Below, one piece after another: positions 36,922 through 47,760 of a stretch of 64,000 nucleotides of DNA (positions are counted from its first letter, which is position 1; each line of letters starts with the position of its first letter). The DNA lies in the NCBI GenBank assembly GCA_039707465.1, contig CM077643.1, positions 334,458,919 through 334,522,918 of the forward strand, written 5' to 3'. The DNA is from Rhabdophis nuchalis. Lineage: Eukaryota > Chordata > Lepidosauria > Squamata > Natricidae. Made by a program: the position numbers and the translations under genes. The notes under the pieces were generated by a model that worked only from the letters and a program-made list of their open reading frames with translations, did no database searches and was not told where the DNA came from.

Positions 36922-36942
36922 TGTTTTCACAGCTATATATAT

Positions 36943-37145
36943 GTGTGTGTGTGTGTGTGTTAGTTTTATGAGCTGATCAATAAATTTAAATTTGAGACCA
37001 AGATAGATCTATTTCGAGCTTATTAGCTCTCATCAGCTGGCCACATCCCACTGGGATTCGAACCGGGGCTGCAATGCATCCAAGGCAGAACCCTAGCACT
37101 ACAGCCTAACCAGGCTCTACCCATTGCATCAGCTAAGACAGGAAT
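36943..37145 (-). mobile_element. tRNA-derived SINE, copy 1
   Basis: In the minus direction: head ttagctgatgcaatgggtag, a consensus B box GGTTCGAATCC, then a body gctgatgagagctaataagc and cgaaatagatctat. The tail ttgatcagctcataaaacta leads into an AC repeat. The perfect B box and head layout indicate an RNA polymerase III tRNA-derived SINE distinct from the Sauria SINE. Confidence 0.7.
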
Positions 37146-37280
37146 ATTTAGTATAGATAATTGTTTTCACAACTTCCTGTTAGGGCCCCATGTGAAAACT
37201 ATTATATATACACGGGAAAATCCCCGAAGCCAGCTATGCCAGCATACCTACAACCGTGAAAATCTACGAAAACAAATATA

Positions 37281-37760
37281 CAGTGGTACCTCGGTTCACG
37301 AACTTAATTCGTGAACTGACTCTGTTCGCGAACCGAATTGGTCGTGAAGCGAGGCACAATTTCCCATAGGGTTCAATGTAAATCCGGTTAATCCGTTCTG
37401 ACCTTGTTTTTTGGTCGTAATTCTTGAACTGACTCTGTTCGCGAACCTAATTGGTCGTGAACAGAGGCACAGTTTCCCATAGGGTTCAATGTAAATCCGG
37501 TTAATCCGTTCTGACCTTGTTTTTAAAATGTCCGCGGCTCCGGTTCGTGAAGCGAAACGGAGTTCGTGAACCCGAGCATTTTTACGAACTTTTCTGTTCG
37601 TGAAGCGAGGCGGAGTTCGTGAAGCAGAGCATATTTTTACGAACTTTTCCGTTCGTGAACCGAAACGGTGTTCATGAACCGGAGCACATTTTTTGGAAAA
37701 TTTCTGTTCGTAAACCGAATTGGTCATGAACAGAGGCGTTCGTGAACCGAGGTACCACTG
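37281..37760. mobile_element. Tc1/mariner-type MITE with TA target
   Basis: Exact inverted ends CAGTGGTACCTCGGTTC and gaaccgaggtaccactg are flanked by TA on both sides (37279-37280, 37761-37762). The interior is built from repeated gttcgtgaaccgaa-type modules, including a duplicated block (ttcccatagggttcaatgta occurs twice, at about 37360 and 37470). The open frame across it (225 codons with the TA repeat) is not a gene. Confidence 0.9.
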
Positions 37761-37816
37761 TATGTATGTATGTATGTATGTATGTATGTATGTATGTATG
37801 TGTGTATATATATATG
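37761..37816. repeat. (TATG)n microsatellite abutting the MITE
   Basis: It starts at the TA duplication itself. Confidence 0.97.
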
Positions 37817-37840
37817 GCCCATTTCTCTCATATATTCTCT

Positions 37841-37961
<121 letters not shown>

Positions 37962-38136
37962 GCTCCACAGCACCCTGTTAGGGCCCCAATTAAGGGAGGA
38001 GACATACTGTTTCCTTTTCTGCCTTTCGGCTCATCACCAGAGACGATCTAGACAAAAAGCTATGAGTTCCGTTGTGTGATTTTTTTAATATGTGTGTTAG
38101 TTTTATGAGCTGATAAATAAATAAACAGGGAGACTA

Positions 38137-38375
38137 GGATAGATCTATTTTGAGCTATTTAGCTCTCATCAGCTAGCCAAACCCTTACTGGGATTCGAAC
38201 CAGGTCAATATTACATGTGAGGCATCTGTAATTGCCACCAGTCTCAGCTGATCAGGATAGAACCAGTGGTCTGGTGGCAATTACAGCTGCCTCACATGTA
38301 ATACTTCCCTGGTTCGAATCCCAGTAAGGGTATGGCTAGCTGATGAGAGCTACATAGCTCGAAATAGATCTATCC
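38137..38375. repeat. Head-to-head SINE pair forming a 104-bp-arm inverted repeat
   Basis: The arms 38137-38240 and 38272-38375 are reverse complements with about 7 mismatches (93%), separated by 31 bp. Each arm contains the SINE B box (GGTTCGAATCC or its complement) and the gctagctgatgagagct body. The left SINE (about 38095-38265, minus) has the full tail cagctcataaaactaaca; the right copy (plus) stops near 38390. Confidence 0.88.
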
Positions 38376-38390
38376 CGCTATGGATTTCAG

Positions 38391-39657
38391 AGCATTGCTA
38401 GTTATTTAAAATAATATTTGTTTTGCTTTATGATCCAGAAGAGTAGCATGATATTGAAAGGAAGGTACAGTAATCAATTTCCACAGTAGTGTGCTTGCTA
38501 GAGGATTGTTTTTCAAGATTATTTTACAAAATAAAGCTGTCAACATGAACAGTGTTTTTATCTGCCATGTCCTGAAGTGTCTATCCCAAATTTCTTCAGT
38601 CTTTCTAATAGCAGTTCTTTGTTTATTATAAAGGCATTATTATGTCCAGTTTTTGTAATCGAAGCTTACATAAGCATTGTGTGCTTTTGGGAAGTTCAGT
38701 GGCCTGGAACTTGGTGGAAAGATGTCAACTTTGTCTGAGTTCCAGAAACAACAGCCAGTTCATATAAGGAGTCCCCCCCCCCCCCTAAAAACTGACTGAT
38801 AATATTTCCTAGCTTCATAGCCTTTCATGATGTGACTTTTCCCTATTTGTGAGGTGGAGACCTAATTAGCACATGCAGATATAGATGACAATGTAAAAAC
38901 ATTATGGAAACTGTCCAGTCTTGCTTTTAAATCAATATAATTGCTTCAAAGACACATGATAATATAACTTTGTACACACAAAGTATTTTGTACTGTAGAA
39001 CAGAATGTTTGCTACTTAGGTGATAAGTTGTGATTATCAATTTATTCTCAGAACTGAAAGCTGTTGATAAAGAATATTCATGAACTTAATAGTCATTCAG
39101 CTCAAACTTCCAGGGAATTGGCATTTTTCCAATTAATATCACAGATGTCTTAAGTAGTTACTTAACGTAACACAATAAATTATCTAAATGGATGGATGGG
39201 TAAATAGGTTAGATTAGCTTTCGGAATCATTAGATTTTTAAAAAGAATTTTCTGAGAAACACAAGCCATTATACCTGGTGGACATTTCTATAGAAAGCTG
39301 CACCCTCATTTTTGTTAAACAGAAAAGCAGATCTTTTTTTAATCTAACTTTTGTTTACTGTATGTGTTTGTCATTGTTAAGCAATAGAAGCAGATCTGTC
39401 TTACTAATATACAGTATATAAAACATTTATATTCAGCAAAGTAGATAAATGTCATTCTATAGTTCAGGTACAATAGATAAGCACAAATTGTAAAGACCTG
39501 TTAGAATCTTTGCTAAGCAAGCTTTCAACGTATCCCTTCTTATCCATAAGCCAGATACCAAAATAAAGACGGCTTATTCAGTAGGATTTTGTTGACTATT
39601 TTGATCTAGAATATGAATCAATGCAATTCCAAATGATAGTTGGTTTTTTTTAACTAG
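38391..39657 (+). other. BIRC6 intron segment
   Basis: No gene or clear element. Confidence 0.55.
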
Positions 39658-39822
39658 TCGCAGATGTCAAGCACACACAATAGTGCATCAACAGAAGAAC
39701 AGCAACTTTACTGGGCTAAAGGCACTGGATTTGGAACTGGTTCTACTGCTTCAGGATGGGATGTGGAACAAGCTCTAACTAAACAAAGATTGGAAGAAGA
39801 GCATGTGACATGTCTTTTACAG
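39658..39822 (+). CDS. BIRC6: BIRC6 exon o
   Basis: The acceptor is tttttaactag ending at 39657 and the donor GTATTA at 39823. This phase-0 exon of 55 codons encodes STEEQQLYWAKGTGFGTGST and EQALTKQRLEEEHVTCLLQ. Confidence 0.95.
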
Positions 39823-40242
39823 GTATTAGAACAATATAATATTCATATACATTAGTTTACCAAAAAGTAAATCTTTCATTTGGGAGTTATACTGAATTTC
39901 CCTTTGATTAGTATTGAATGCCATTTCTTCCATTATTGAAAACTTTCCAACATTAACATGTGCAATGTGTTTTGAGCAGAGAAGTATGAGGTTTAATTAA
40001 ATCTGATCATTTCTATAGTGACATAGGAGTTCCTATATTGTTCACTAAATGGGCTTTTGAAGTTGATGAAGAATGCTTATTAATTTTATTTTAAATATAT
40101 TATTTTTCTGTAGTAATGAAAATAGATTTTTAAATAGTTTTCCTACATATTCTATGTAGTAAGAAATACTACTACTGTGTAGTTCATATCCTTTATGTGC
40201 ACATCTCAGTAAAATTCTTAATGTTTTTGTCTTAAATTTCAG

Positions 40243-40411
40243 GTTCTAGCTAGCTACATAAATCCTGCAGGCAGCACATCAAATGGAGATATCCAGTCTA
40301 GCCATGAAAGTAGAGGACAAAACAGCAGTGCCCTTCCATCAGTTTTGCTAGAGCTACTTAGTCAATCATGTCTTATTCCAGCAATGTCATCTTATCTCCG
40401 CAATGATTCAG
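40243..40411 (+). CDS. BIRC6: BIRC6 exon p (last in window)
   Basis: The acceptor is taaatttcag ending at 40242 and the donor GTAGTG at 40412. It encodes VLASYINPAGSTSNGD, then LPSVLLELLSQSCLIPAMSS and YLRNDS. One base of the next codon is left over. No continuation (human VLDMARHVPLY...) was found in the remaining 23.6 kb. Confidence 0.95.
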
Positions 40412-40521
40412 GTAGTGTATTGCTCTTTGTTTTTCAAAACAACTTGTTTTGCAATCCAATGTAGAAATGCTAGGGGTGTGTGTATGTGTATGTGTGTGTA
40501 ATATGTTGCATCAAAGCATAT

Positions 40522-40779
40522 TACCCTGTTTCCCTAAAAATAAGACCTCCCTGGATAATAACCCCAATCGGGCTTTTGAGCACATGCGCTAAAATAAACC
40601 CTCCCCCAAAAATAAACCTTCCCCAAAAATATTGCAACATGGCAGTAGCCATGAGGTGACTACGCTCACCGCCTCCTGCACCTCAAAAATAATAAGGCCT
40701 CCCCGAAAATAAGGCCAAGCGCTTATTTTGAAGGTCAAAAGAAAATAAGACCCTGTCTTATTTTCGGGGAAACACAGTA
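40522..40779. mobile_element. MITE family 'TGTTTCCCCGAAAATAAGAC', copy 1
   Basis: The left end taccctgtttccctaaaaat mirrors the right end ttttcggggaaacacagta. The interior includes ccaatcgggcttttgagcac and gaggtgactacgctcacc. Another copy, interrupted by a retroelement, is at 44483-46716. Confidence 0.8.
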
Positions 40780-41340
40780 TGAAATTCAGATGCATTGAAG
40801 TTTCTGTAAAATGTGAGAAACTAGCAGCTTAAAGATGAATACAATTACACTTCAAACAATGAGATGTATAACTTATCTTCTGTGCTTTGGATGTTAATAG
40901 ATTATACGTATTCATTTCTTTTATCACGTTATATAATAAAAATAACTGCTTTTTGGTTTTCTGTAAATTGTGTTTTATATACATTTGTAAATGTGAAAGA
41001 TGAATATTTAAAACTTCTATAAAGTATGATGCTGTGTGGCGCAGAGGTGTTTCAGGATAATAATTATTTTTTCATCATGTCAATTCAGTATTGGCTGAAA
41101 CTGCACAAAGTTGAATCCAATTCAGTACAGTTTGTCAAAGGCTAAAATTTATTTACTCAGTTGTAAAGTAGGATTCTGCCTTTTCTGATTACAAATCCTA
41201 CAAAGTCTTTCTAAATCTCACTGGCAAATTATTATGATTCATAGGGATAGCAGAAATTATTCAATTGCGAGTTCTCAAAAATCTAGATGTCAGTTGAGAA
41301 TGAGTTAAAGTGATAAAACTATAGCCAAGAGTTCCTAAAA

Positions 41341-42994
41341 GATAGATAGATAGATAGATTTATTTTTCTATACCGCGTCCTCTCCCCAGGGGGACTCGGA
41401 GCGGTGCACAGGGAAAATTAAAACAGCATAAAATGTATACATAAATAAATACAATAAAAACAAATTAAATCAACTGTCCCTGTACTAAAATCCCCATTTT
41501 AAAATTAACATTCCCTAACCCCTGAGGTACAGACTAACCTAGGCCGGCCAAGCAGAAAAAGTGAGTTTTTAATTTCTGACGGAAGGAGCGGAGGTCCATA
41601 GTTGTTCTAATGTCGGGGGGAAGGTCGTTCCAGAGGGCTGGGCCCGCCACAGAGAAGGCCCTTCCCCTGGGCGTCGCCCGCTGACAAAGTCTAGTGGACG
41701 GCACCCGGAGAAGTCCCTCTCTGTGGGAGTGAATCGGCCGGGAAGATGTATGGGGCAGAATCCGATCCCGCAGATAGCTAGGTCCCGAGCCATGGAGCGC
41801 TTTAAAGATGAGAACTAACACCTTGAAGCGCACCCGAAAGACGACAGGTAGCCAGTGCAGCTCGCGCAAGAGCGGTGTTACATGGGTATACCTTGCGGTA
41901 CCCATTATTGCTCGTGCGGCTGCATTCTGGACCAACTGAAGTCTTCGGGTGCACCTCAAGGGGAGCCCCATGTAGAGAGAGTTACAATAGTCCAGTCGGG
42001 ATGTCACGAGAGCATGAGTGACTGTGCGAAGGGCGTCCCGATCCAATAGGGGGCGCAACTGGCGAACCAGGCGAACCTGGTAAAACGCCCTCCTTGCCAC
42101 GGCTGTCACTTGATCTTCCATGGACAGCCGGGCATCCAGGAGGACACCCAAGTTGCGCGCCCCATCCACAGGGGCAAGATGTTCGCCCCCTATGGCCAGC
42201 GATGGAGTCAGCTGGTTGAATCGGGCAGCCGGAAACCACAGCCACTCGGTCTTGGTCGGGTTGAGTCTGAGTCCGTTACTTCCCATCCAGATCCGTACGG
42301 CTTCCAGGCACTGGCACATCACCGCTACGGCATCGTTGGGGTGGCTTGGGGTAGATATATACAGCTGAGTATCATCAGCATAGAGATGGTACTCTACCCC
42401 AAAGCCACGGATGATCTCACCCAGCGGCTTCATATATGTGTTGAACAGGAGAGGCGAGAGGACCGACCCCTGAGGAACCCCACATGTGAGGGGTCTCGAG
42501 GTCGACCTCTGCTCTCCTGCCAACACAAATTGCGATCGGCCAGAGAGGTAGGAGGAGAACCACCGTAAAACGGTGCCTCCCACCCCCAACCCCTCCAGCC
42601 GATGCAATAGGATACCATGGTCGATGGTATCGAAAGCCGCCGAGAGGTCTAATAGGACCAGGATGGAGGAGCAACCCCCATCTCTGGCCCTCCAGAGATC
42701 ATCGACCAACGCGACCAATGCCGTCTCGGTGCTATGCCCGGGCCGAAAGCCGGACTGGCGCGGGTCTAGATAATCAACTTCCTCCAGGTGACGGGGAAAC
42801 TGTTGTGCCACCACACTCTCAACAACCTTCGCCAAAAAGGGAAGGTTGGAGATTGGACGATAGTTGGTTAATAAAGCTGGATCCAAAGAGGGCTTCTTAA
42901 GGAGGGGCCTCACCATGGCCTCTTTTAGGGAAGCAGGTAAGGCACCCTCACTTAAGGATGCGTTGACAACCTCTTGGAGCCAGCCTCGTGTCAT
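41341..42994 (-). mobile_element. 5'-truncated CR1 LINE, copy 3, GATA tail
   Basis: The minus-strand CR1 begins inside the reverse transcriptase (MTRGWLQEVVNAS at 42994) and ends with the 3' UTR (ctccgagtccccctggggag) followed by AATC/TATC, i.e. GATA repeat on + at 41341-41360. It lies in the large last intron, antisense to BIRC6. Confidence 0.92.
41534..42994 (-). pseudogene. CR1 ORF2 RT and C-terminal part, open
   Basis: 487 codons without stop or frameshift: YRPISNLPFLAKVVES, LDLSAAFDTIDHGILL, VPQGSVLSPLLFN, YADDTQLYIS and the C-terminal [10 protein letters not shown] ... [11 protein letters not shown]. The endonuclease is missing, so the element cannot move itself. The frame appears to extend to 43039, but those first residues come from the neighbouring MITE, not from CR1. 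Confidence 0.9.
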
Positions 42995-43300
42995 ACTGTG
43001 TTTCCCCGAAAAGACAACATGGCCTGAAACTAAGGCCATGCCACATATTTCGGGTGGGCAAAAATATTACACCCCCCCAAAAAATAAGCCCCCTGGACAA
43101 TCCCCCCCCCCCGGCAAAGCGGCCCTGCGGCCCAGGAGGAGGAAGAGCCGCTGCCGCCGCCTTCTCCCACCACCGCTGCCGCCATCCTTAAACACTGAGA
43201 GGAGTCTGAGGGAGCCAGGACACCACAATAACAATCCTCCACCAGCGCCTCCAGCCCGCGGTGCAAGGCAGCCTGGGAGTGAGTCCCGCATAGCTTAATT
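42995..43300. mobile_element. Divergent 'TGTTTCCCCGAAAA' MITE with GC-rich interior
   Basis: It starts actgtgtttccccgaaaa exactly where CR1 copy 3 is truncated, then reads aaaataagccccctgg and a GC-rich segment (gaggaagagccgctgccgcc). The right end is not clear. Confidence 0.45.
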
Positions 43301-44482
43301 TGTTTAACTGACAGCCCTGAGAAACCGAATGCCCTTTTGACTTTGTCAAAAGATTCTCTAGTGCCTAAAGGCCTGATTCCTGCCACATTGAACTAAATTA
43401 TATTCTCCATGGAATCTTTGTTTTGTTTTGTTCAGTTAACTTTTTATAAAATATAAATAAGGTATCTGTGTATTAGATGGTGTAACATTTGCCTGGTATT
43501 AAAGTTCAGAATGCATAGCTTGCATTCCCTAGAAATGTTTTGAGTTCTACTATGCTTCGAGGTCTACCTATAAGCAAGTTCTTGTTACAAGAACAAATCT
43601 TTTTAGATTTACAGCTTTTTTAAATTTGATGTTACAGTAAAAGTTAAAATGTTCATTAGTCATGTGATAGCAGGTAATGTAGTTAATAGAATTAACCTTT
43701 CTGATTAGATTAATTTGTATGCATGAGGTGGAGAGGATGAAATACTACCTTCCTTGTGCAATGGATCCTTTGAATTAAACATAGAGGTCTAAAAATTGGG
43801 TCTAAGCTGTTGCTTTAACTTAGCTTCTATCTAAAACTATTGAATTCCCAGTCCTACTTGTTACTTCTTTATGGCGGTGCTTGAATTCCTGCAGTTCATA
43901 TTCACCAATCTTATTAGCAGTTTGCTATGTTTGTTGTGGCTTAGAATTCCAAGTGCCTAACTGTTTTTACTTCTAATATTGTTTATTCAAAAAATTGAGT
44001 TAGAACTCTGAGATGGAAGCCTCAGTATTTCTTGACTTCTGGGGAATCAGTGACAGACAGCTCTGCAAGAGGGAGCCAATGACTATAACAGAACATTGAG
44101 TTCGCCAACTTTCTCTCTTAATCATTTCCACTAGCAGTTGTTTGTAAGTTACTTTTTGCATACTAAGAGCCTTCAGAAGGACACATTTTATTATACTAAT
44201 GGGTAATTTTCCTTGAAACCTCAACTAAAGAAGTTTCATGTAAGTTCAAGAACTTAAAAATCTTTTTTGGAAATAAGCGCCAAAGGGTTTACTTTGGAAT
44301 GTTTTAAACAGATAAAGAAGCCAAATTGACTCTGGATAAGCTTTTGAAATAATTATAAAAATACTTCCTGTGATTTGTTTAAAAATGCGTGAAGATTTTC
44401 AATTTAAGTGTAAGAGATCTATCCCTTGGAAAATGTTGTGGCTTAGAGAAAACAATAAGAGGCAATCTTGAATGGAGGCTAT
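43301..44482 (+). other. BIRC6 intron segment
   Basis: No gene or recognised element. Confidence 0.5.
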
Positions 44483-44574
44483 CATGTTTCCCCGAAAACA
44501 AAACAGGGTCTTATTTTCTTTTGACACCTGAAATTAGCACTTGGCCTTATTTTTGGGGAGGTCTTATTATTTTT

Positions 44575-46541
44575 TATATTGAAAAAGTTTTATTGGTTTT
44601 ACAATTTTTCATTGGGGTAGGGTAAGAGATACAAAGAAATTTTGAGAGCTTTCGCATCAAAGTCGTCGGCCCTTCCGGAGCTTCATAATAAATCATTAAC
44701 AAAAAACATTTTTCATAATACTACAAAGTGAAAACAAGTACATATTTCTAAGTTCTCAATTCAATGCTGTCAGTCATTTGCAAAAATCCAGATACACATG
44801 TTATACAATATTACTCAAAAAAAAATCAAGGCAAAGTTATTTTTTAGATCTAAGTCTCTTGGCAATTGTGTCTTCTGTCCCTCCTTCCAGGCCCCCAGCG
44901 GGCGGGGCCGCGGCCCCCCCTGCCCCCCCTGGATCTTCCCCCAGGACAGAGGAATGTTTTTTAAGAAAGGCTTCCGCCTCAGCAACTGTTTTAATCCTCA
45001 CTCTTCCTCCTTCCCAGAACACCAGCATCCCTTCGGGCATCACCCACTTGAACCAGATCCCGTGATCAAACAATTTTCTAGACAAGAAGGAAAATTTCCT
45101 TCTCGCTTCTCTAATCTTTCTTGGAATCTGCTTCAAGATGACAACCTCCTTTTGTTGGTAAATTAACGGTCCTCCTCTTTGCACCTTCAAGATTTCCTCT
45201 CTGGTTGACCTTCTAACAAATTTCACATGTATCTCTCTGGGTACTTCATTTATCCTGGCATATGCAGAGTTTATTCTGTAGGCTAGGTCAATGTCCCCTC
45301 TGATCTCATCCTTAGGTTTATGTAAATAATCTGCTAAAATTGTGCTCATGAGTTCAGGGAGACATTCACCAGATTCCTCAGAAACGTTCTGAAATCTCAA
45401 AAAATATGTCATCCTTTCCATATCAATCCTAGACACATGCCTATTTATTTCTACAACCTCATTAGTAACATTTTTAATCTCTCCCTTAGCCCCCGCCAGC
45501 CCCCCTTCCAGTTCTTCATTCTTCTGTGTATTCTCCAGCACTTGTTTCCGTGTGTCCAATAATTCCTTTTTAAAGTTGATATTTTCTGCCCTCTGTGCCT
45601 TGATTTCTTGTACCAAAGTTTGTATAACAGATTCAAGAGAGGCCATCCTTAGTTCTAAGCTTGCCAGTGCTGATTCTTGTGCCATGATTAGCTGTTAAAA
45701 TCAGTGCCACTAAAATGGCGTTTTTTGGGTGGGGCTGTTGAGGCAAGTCAGGAGCCAAAAGTTCAGTTCAGGGTTGTAAAGTTCAGGAACCAAGAGAGAA
45801 ACAATTTTCCAAATCAATAAGTATAATAACGAAGGCACTCCAGAAAAGAAATCACAAATCCAAAAAAAAATTCTTCTTTAGTAACCAGAGGGAGTCCAAA
45901 TCACAAAGAGACGCTGGAAATTTTCCATAAGCAAAATAGTCATTCAGGGACAAAGAGAAGCCATTTTCCACCGCCCAGACTCAGAGCCAGAAGGAGAGAG
46001 TGGTAAAAAAAAATGTTTCAAGTCAGCCAGACCTAGATACTTTGTTTCAAAGACAAACCGCAGATCACTTTCCCTTGTTTCAAACAGTCCGGATTAAAGA
46101 TATCCGCTTCCTCGCAGCGAGGAGCCATTCTTAAGTGCCGCTTTAGTCCGAGGGGGGGTTTAACAAGCAGACACCCCCCTCCAAGTTCTTTCAGCCCAGG
46201 CTGACAGCAAAAAAAATGTTTAAAACCACTCACTTTCCCCCTCGCAGCCGAAGCCCCGGGAAGCCTTCCGACTCAGACGGCCAGCTCTCTCCATGTTCTC
46301 AAAACGATGCCGCCCGCCATTGGCGAAGGGGAAACCCCCCGCAGCATGTCCTCCTCCACCTAAGCCGAAGACAGGGGTCGCTTCCCAGCTGCCGCTGGGG
46401 GAGGGCGACCCAGGCAAGCCGGCTTTACGGAAGACCCCCAAAAACGGGGCGTCTCGCCCCCGTGGGGGGGCAGGAAAAGAAACAAAGCGGCGAGCGAGCC
46501 CTAGGCTCGCCCGTCGCCGCTGGAGCCGGAACCGGAAGTCC
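44575..46541 (-). mobile_element. ORF1-only L1 derivative (HAL1-like), copy 1
   Basis: A 1.97-kb element flanked by a perfect 19-bp duplication GGGAGGTCTTATTATTTTT (44556-44574, 46542-46560). In the sense (minus) direction it has a GC-rich 5' UTR of about 856 bp starting at the GGACTTCCGGTTCC end, one ORF of 282 codons that is an L1 ORF1, and a 3' UTR of about 260 bp ending aaaactttttcaatata. There is no reverse-transcriptase ORF and no gap where one was: copy 2 at 60849 has the same layout. The organisation matches mammalian HAL1 ('half-L1') elements. It presumably uses ORF2 from another L1. Confidence 0.85.
44837..45685 (-). CDS. L1 ORF1-type protein of the HAL1-like element, 282 aa
   Basis: L1 ORF1 architecture. 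Residues about 1-90 are a coiled coil (LASLELRMASLESVIQTLVQ; ENTQKNEELEGGLAGAKGE). An RRM-like core follows (MTYFLRFQNVSEESGECLPE). The C-terminal domain follows (EVPREIHVKFVRRSTREEIL, IPRKIREARRKFSFLSRKL, GMLVFWEGGRVRIKTVAEAE). A Pro/Gly-rich tail ends KRLRSKK. The frame is fully open and starts at the first ATG after the 5' UTR. It differs strongly from the ORF1 at 8609-9643. Likely role: nucleic-acid chaperone binding its own RNA. Confidence 0.85.
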   Translation of the reverse strand: MAQESALASLELRMASLESVIQTLVQEIKAQRAENINFKKELLDTRKQVLENTQKNEELEGGLAGAKGEIKNVTNEVVEINRHVSRIDMERMTYFLRFQNVSEESGECLPELMSTILADYLHKPKDEIRGDIDLAYRINSAYARINEVPREIHVKFVRRSTREEILKVQRGGPLIYQQKEVVILKQIPRKIREARRKFSFLSRKLFDHGIWFKWVMPEGMLVFWEGGRVRIKTVAEAEAFLKKHSSVLGEDPGGAGGAAAPPAGGLEGGTEDTIAKRLRSKK

Positions 46542-46739
46542 GGGAGGTCTTATTATTTTTGAGGTGCAGGAGGCGGAGCATGGTCACCTCATGGCTGCTG
46601 ATGAGTTGCAACATTTTTGGGGAGGACTTATTTTTGAGGGAGGGTTTATTTTAGCGCATGCACTCAAAAGCCTGATTGGGCTTATTATCCGGGGAGGTGT
46701 TGTTTTCGGGAAACAGAATAGTAGAAAAACAAAAACTCT

Positions 46740-47760
46740 AAAGATTATAATTAAAGGAGAAGATCCACTAATTCAGAATGGAGAAAGGAATTTTAACTCT
46801 GGAAGAATTTAAAGATATTTGGCAATAATGCACTCAGAATTTTCTTTAAGATTGTCTAGAACAATAAAAATGGATTCAAAGGAGGAGATAGAAGATAGAA
46901 TTCAGAAATAGACTATTTTGAATATGAACTTAAAATTGACTGGATACAAGAAAAAGAAAAAGATTTTATACAAGATTTATAAATTAAATCAGCTGATGTT
47001 TTAACAGCTAAAATGGAGATACAATTAATAAAACAAGGCTTTGGGATGTGTGGATTTTAACTCAGAAGTGTGTCAGCTTTCATATTTTGAACAAGAGAGA
47101 TGTGTTTTATTTATGAAGAAAGAAAGAAATAGGATTTTGAGACATTATTTGAAAGGAATAAACAAGACTTTTAAAAGTAAAAGGAAGGTAATTATAAAGT
47201 TGGCTTATTGGATTAATGTTAAAATATATGTAATTTTTCTCTAACAGCTTAATTTTTTTTTTTACCCAGGACTAACTAAGGAGATTTTTAACGTTCAGTT
47301 ACAGATAAGATATGGGAAGAAAATATGTCTTCTTATATTTTTTACAGAAAATGGCAATCTATAGTATTAAAATTGAAGAAAAGTGTTACAGTTAGGGAGA
47401 CGTTTCTGAGAGGAGATGGAAAGATGATAATACATTAATTTATGAGACATTATTTGAAGAGATTAAAAATTATTTTATTGCTTTTTCTGGTAAATCTTAA
47501 AAGTTATAATCTGATTGAATGATAAGGCTTTAATGATTTGTTTTTAGATATAGACGTAGAATGAAGAGGTTTTATGCTATTGCAGTTTGCAAGAAAATAA
47601 TAAATTGTGTAAATGAAAGGAATATGAAATTGATTTGCTTGTTTAAAGATTATATATAATGAAGGGGAGAGTTATGTTTACGTTATAAAGAGGCAGAAAT
47701 TCCTGAGATTTCTTTGTCACAGAGACATAAAGTATTTAATTTTGTAGAATTAAAAGAATG
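46740..47760 (+). mobile_element. Possible decayed L1-like remnant
   Basis: A-rich, gene-poor sequence with phrases reminiscent of L1 ORF2 3' parts (e.g. cttatattttttacagaaaa followed by tggcaatctatag) but many stops. Identification is tentative. Confidence 0.3.

Larger units (their letters stand above)
44483..46716. mobile_element. MITE family 'TGTTTCCCCGAAAATAAGAC', copy 2, split by a retroelement
   Basis: 44483-44574 and 46561-46716 are the two halves of one MITE, inverted relative to 40522-40779. Left text atgtttccccgaaaaca and right text gttttcgggaaacag are its ends. The break falls within cttattatttttgaggtgca, which is uninterrupted (as its complement) in the copy at 40522. Confidence 0.85.

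Noticed and set aside
38311..38340. Possible tRNA gene because of a perfect B box
   Set aside because: No acceptor stem or anticodon arm can be formed and the sequence is shared with two other SINE copies.
41855..42900. Plus-strand frames opposite CR1 copy 3
   Set aside because: Shadows of the GC-rich CR1 coding strand; the CR1 frame on the minus strand has the RT motifs.
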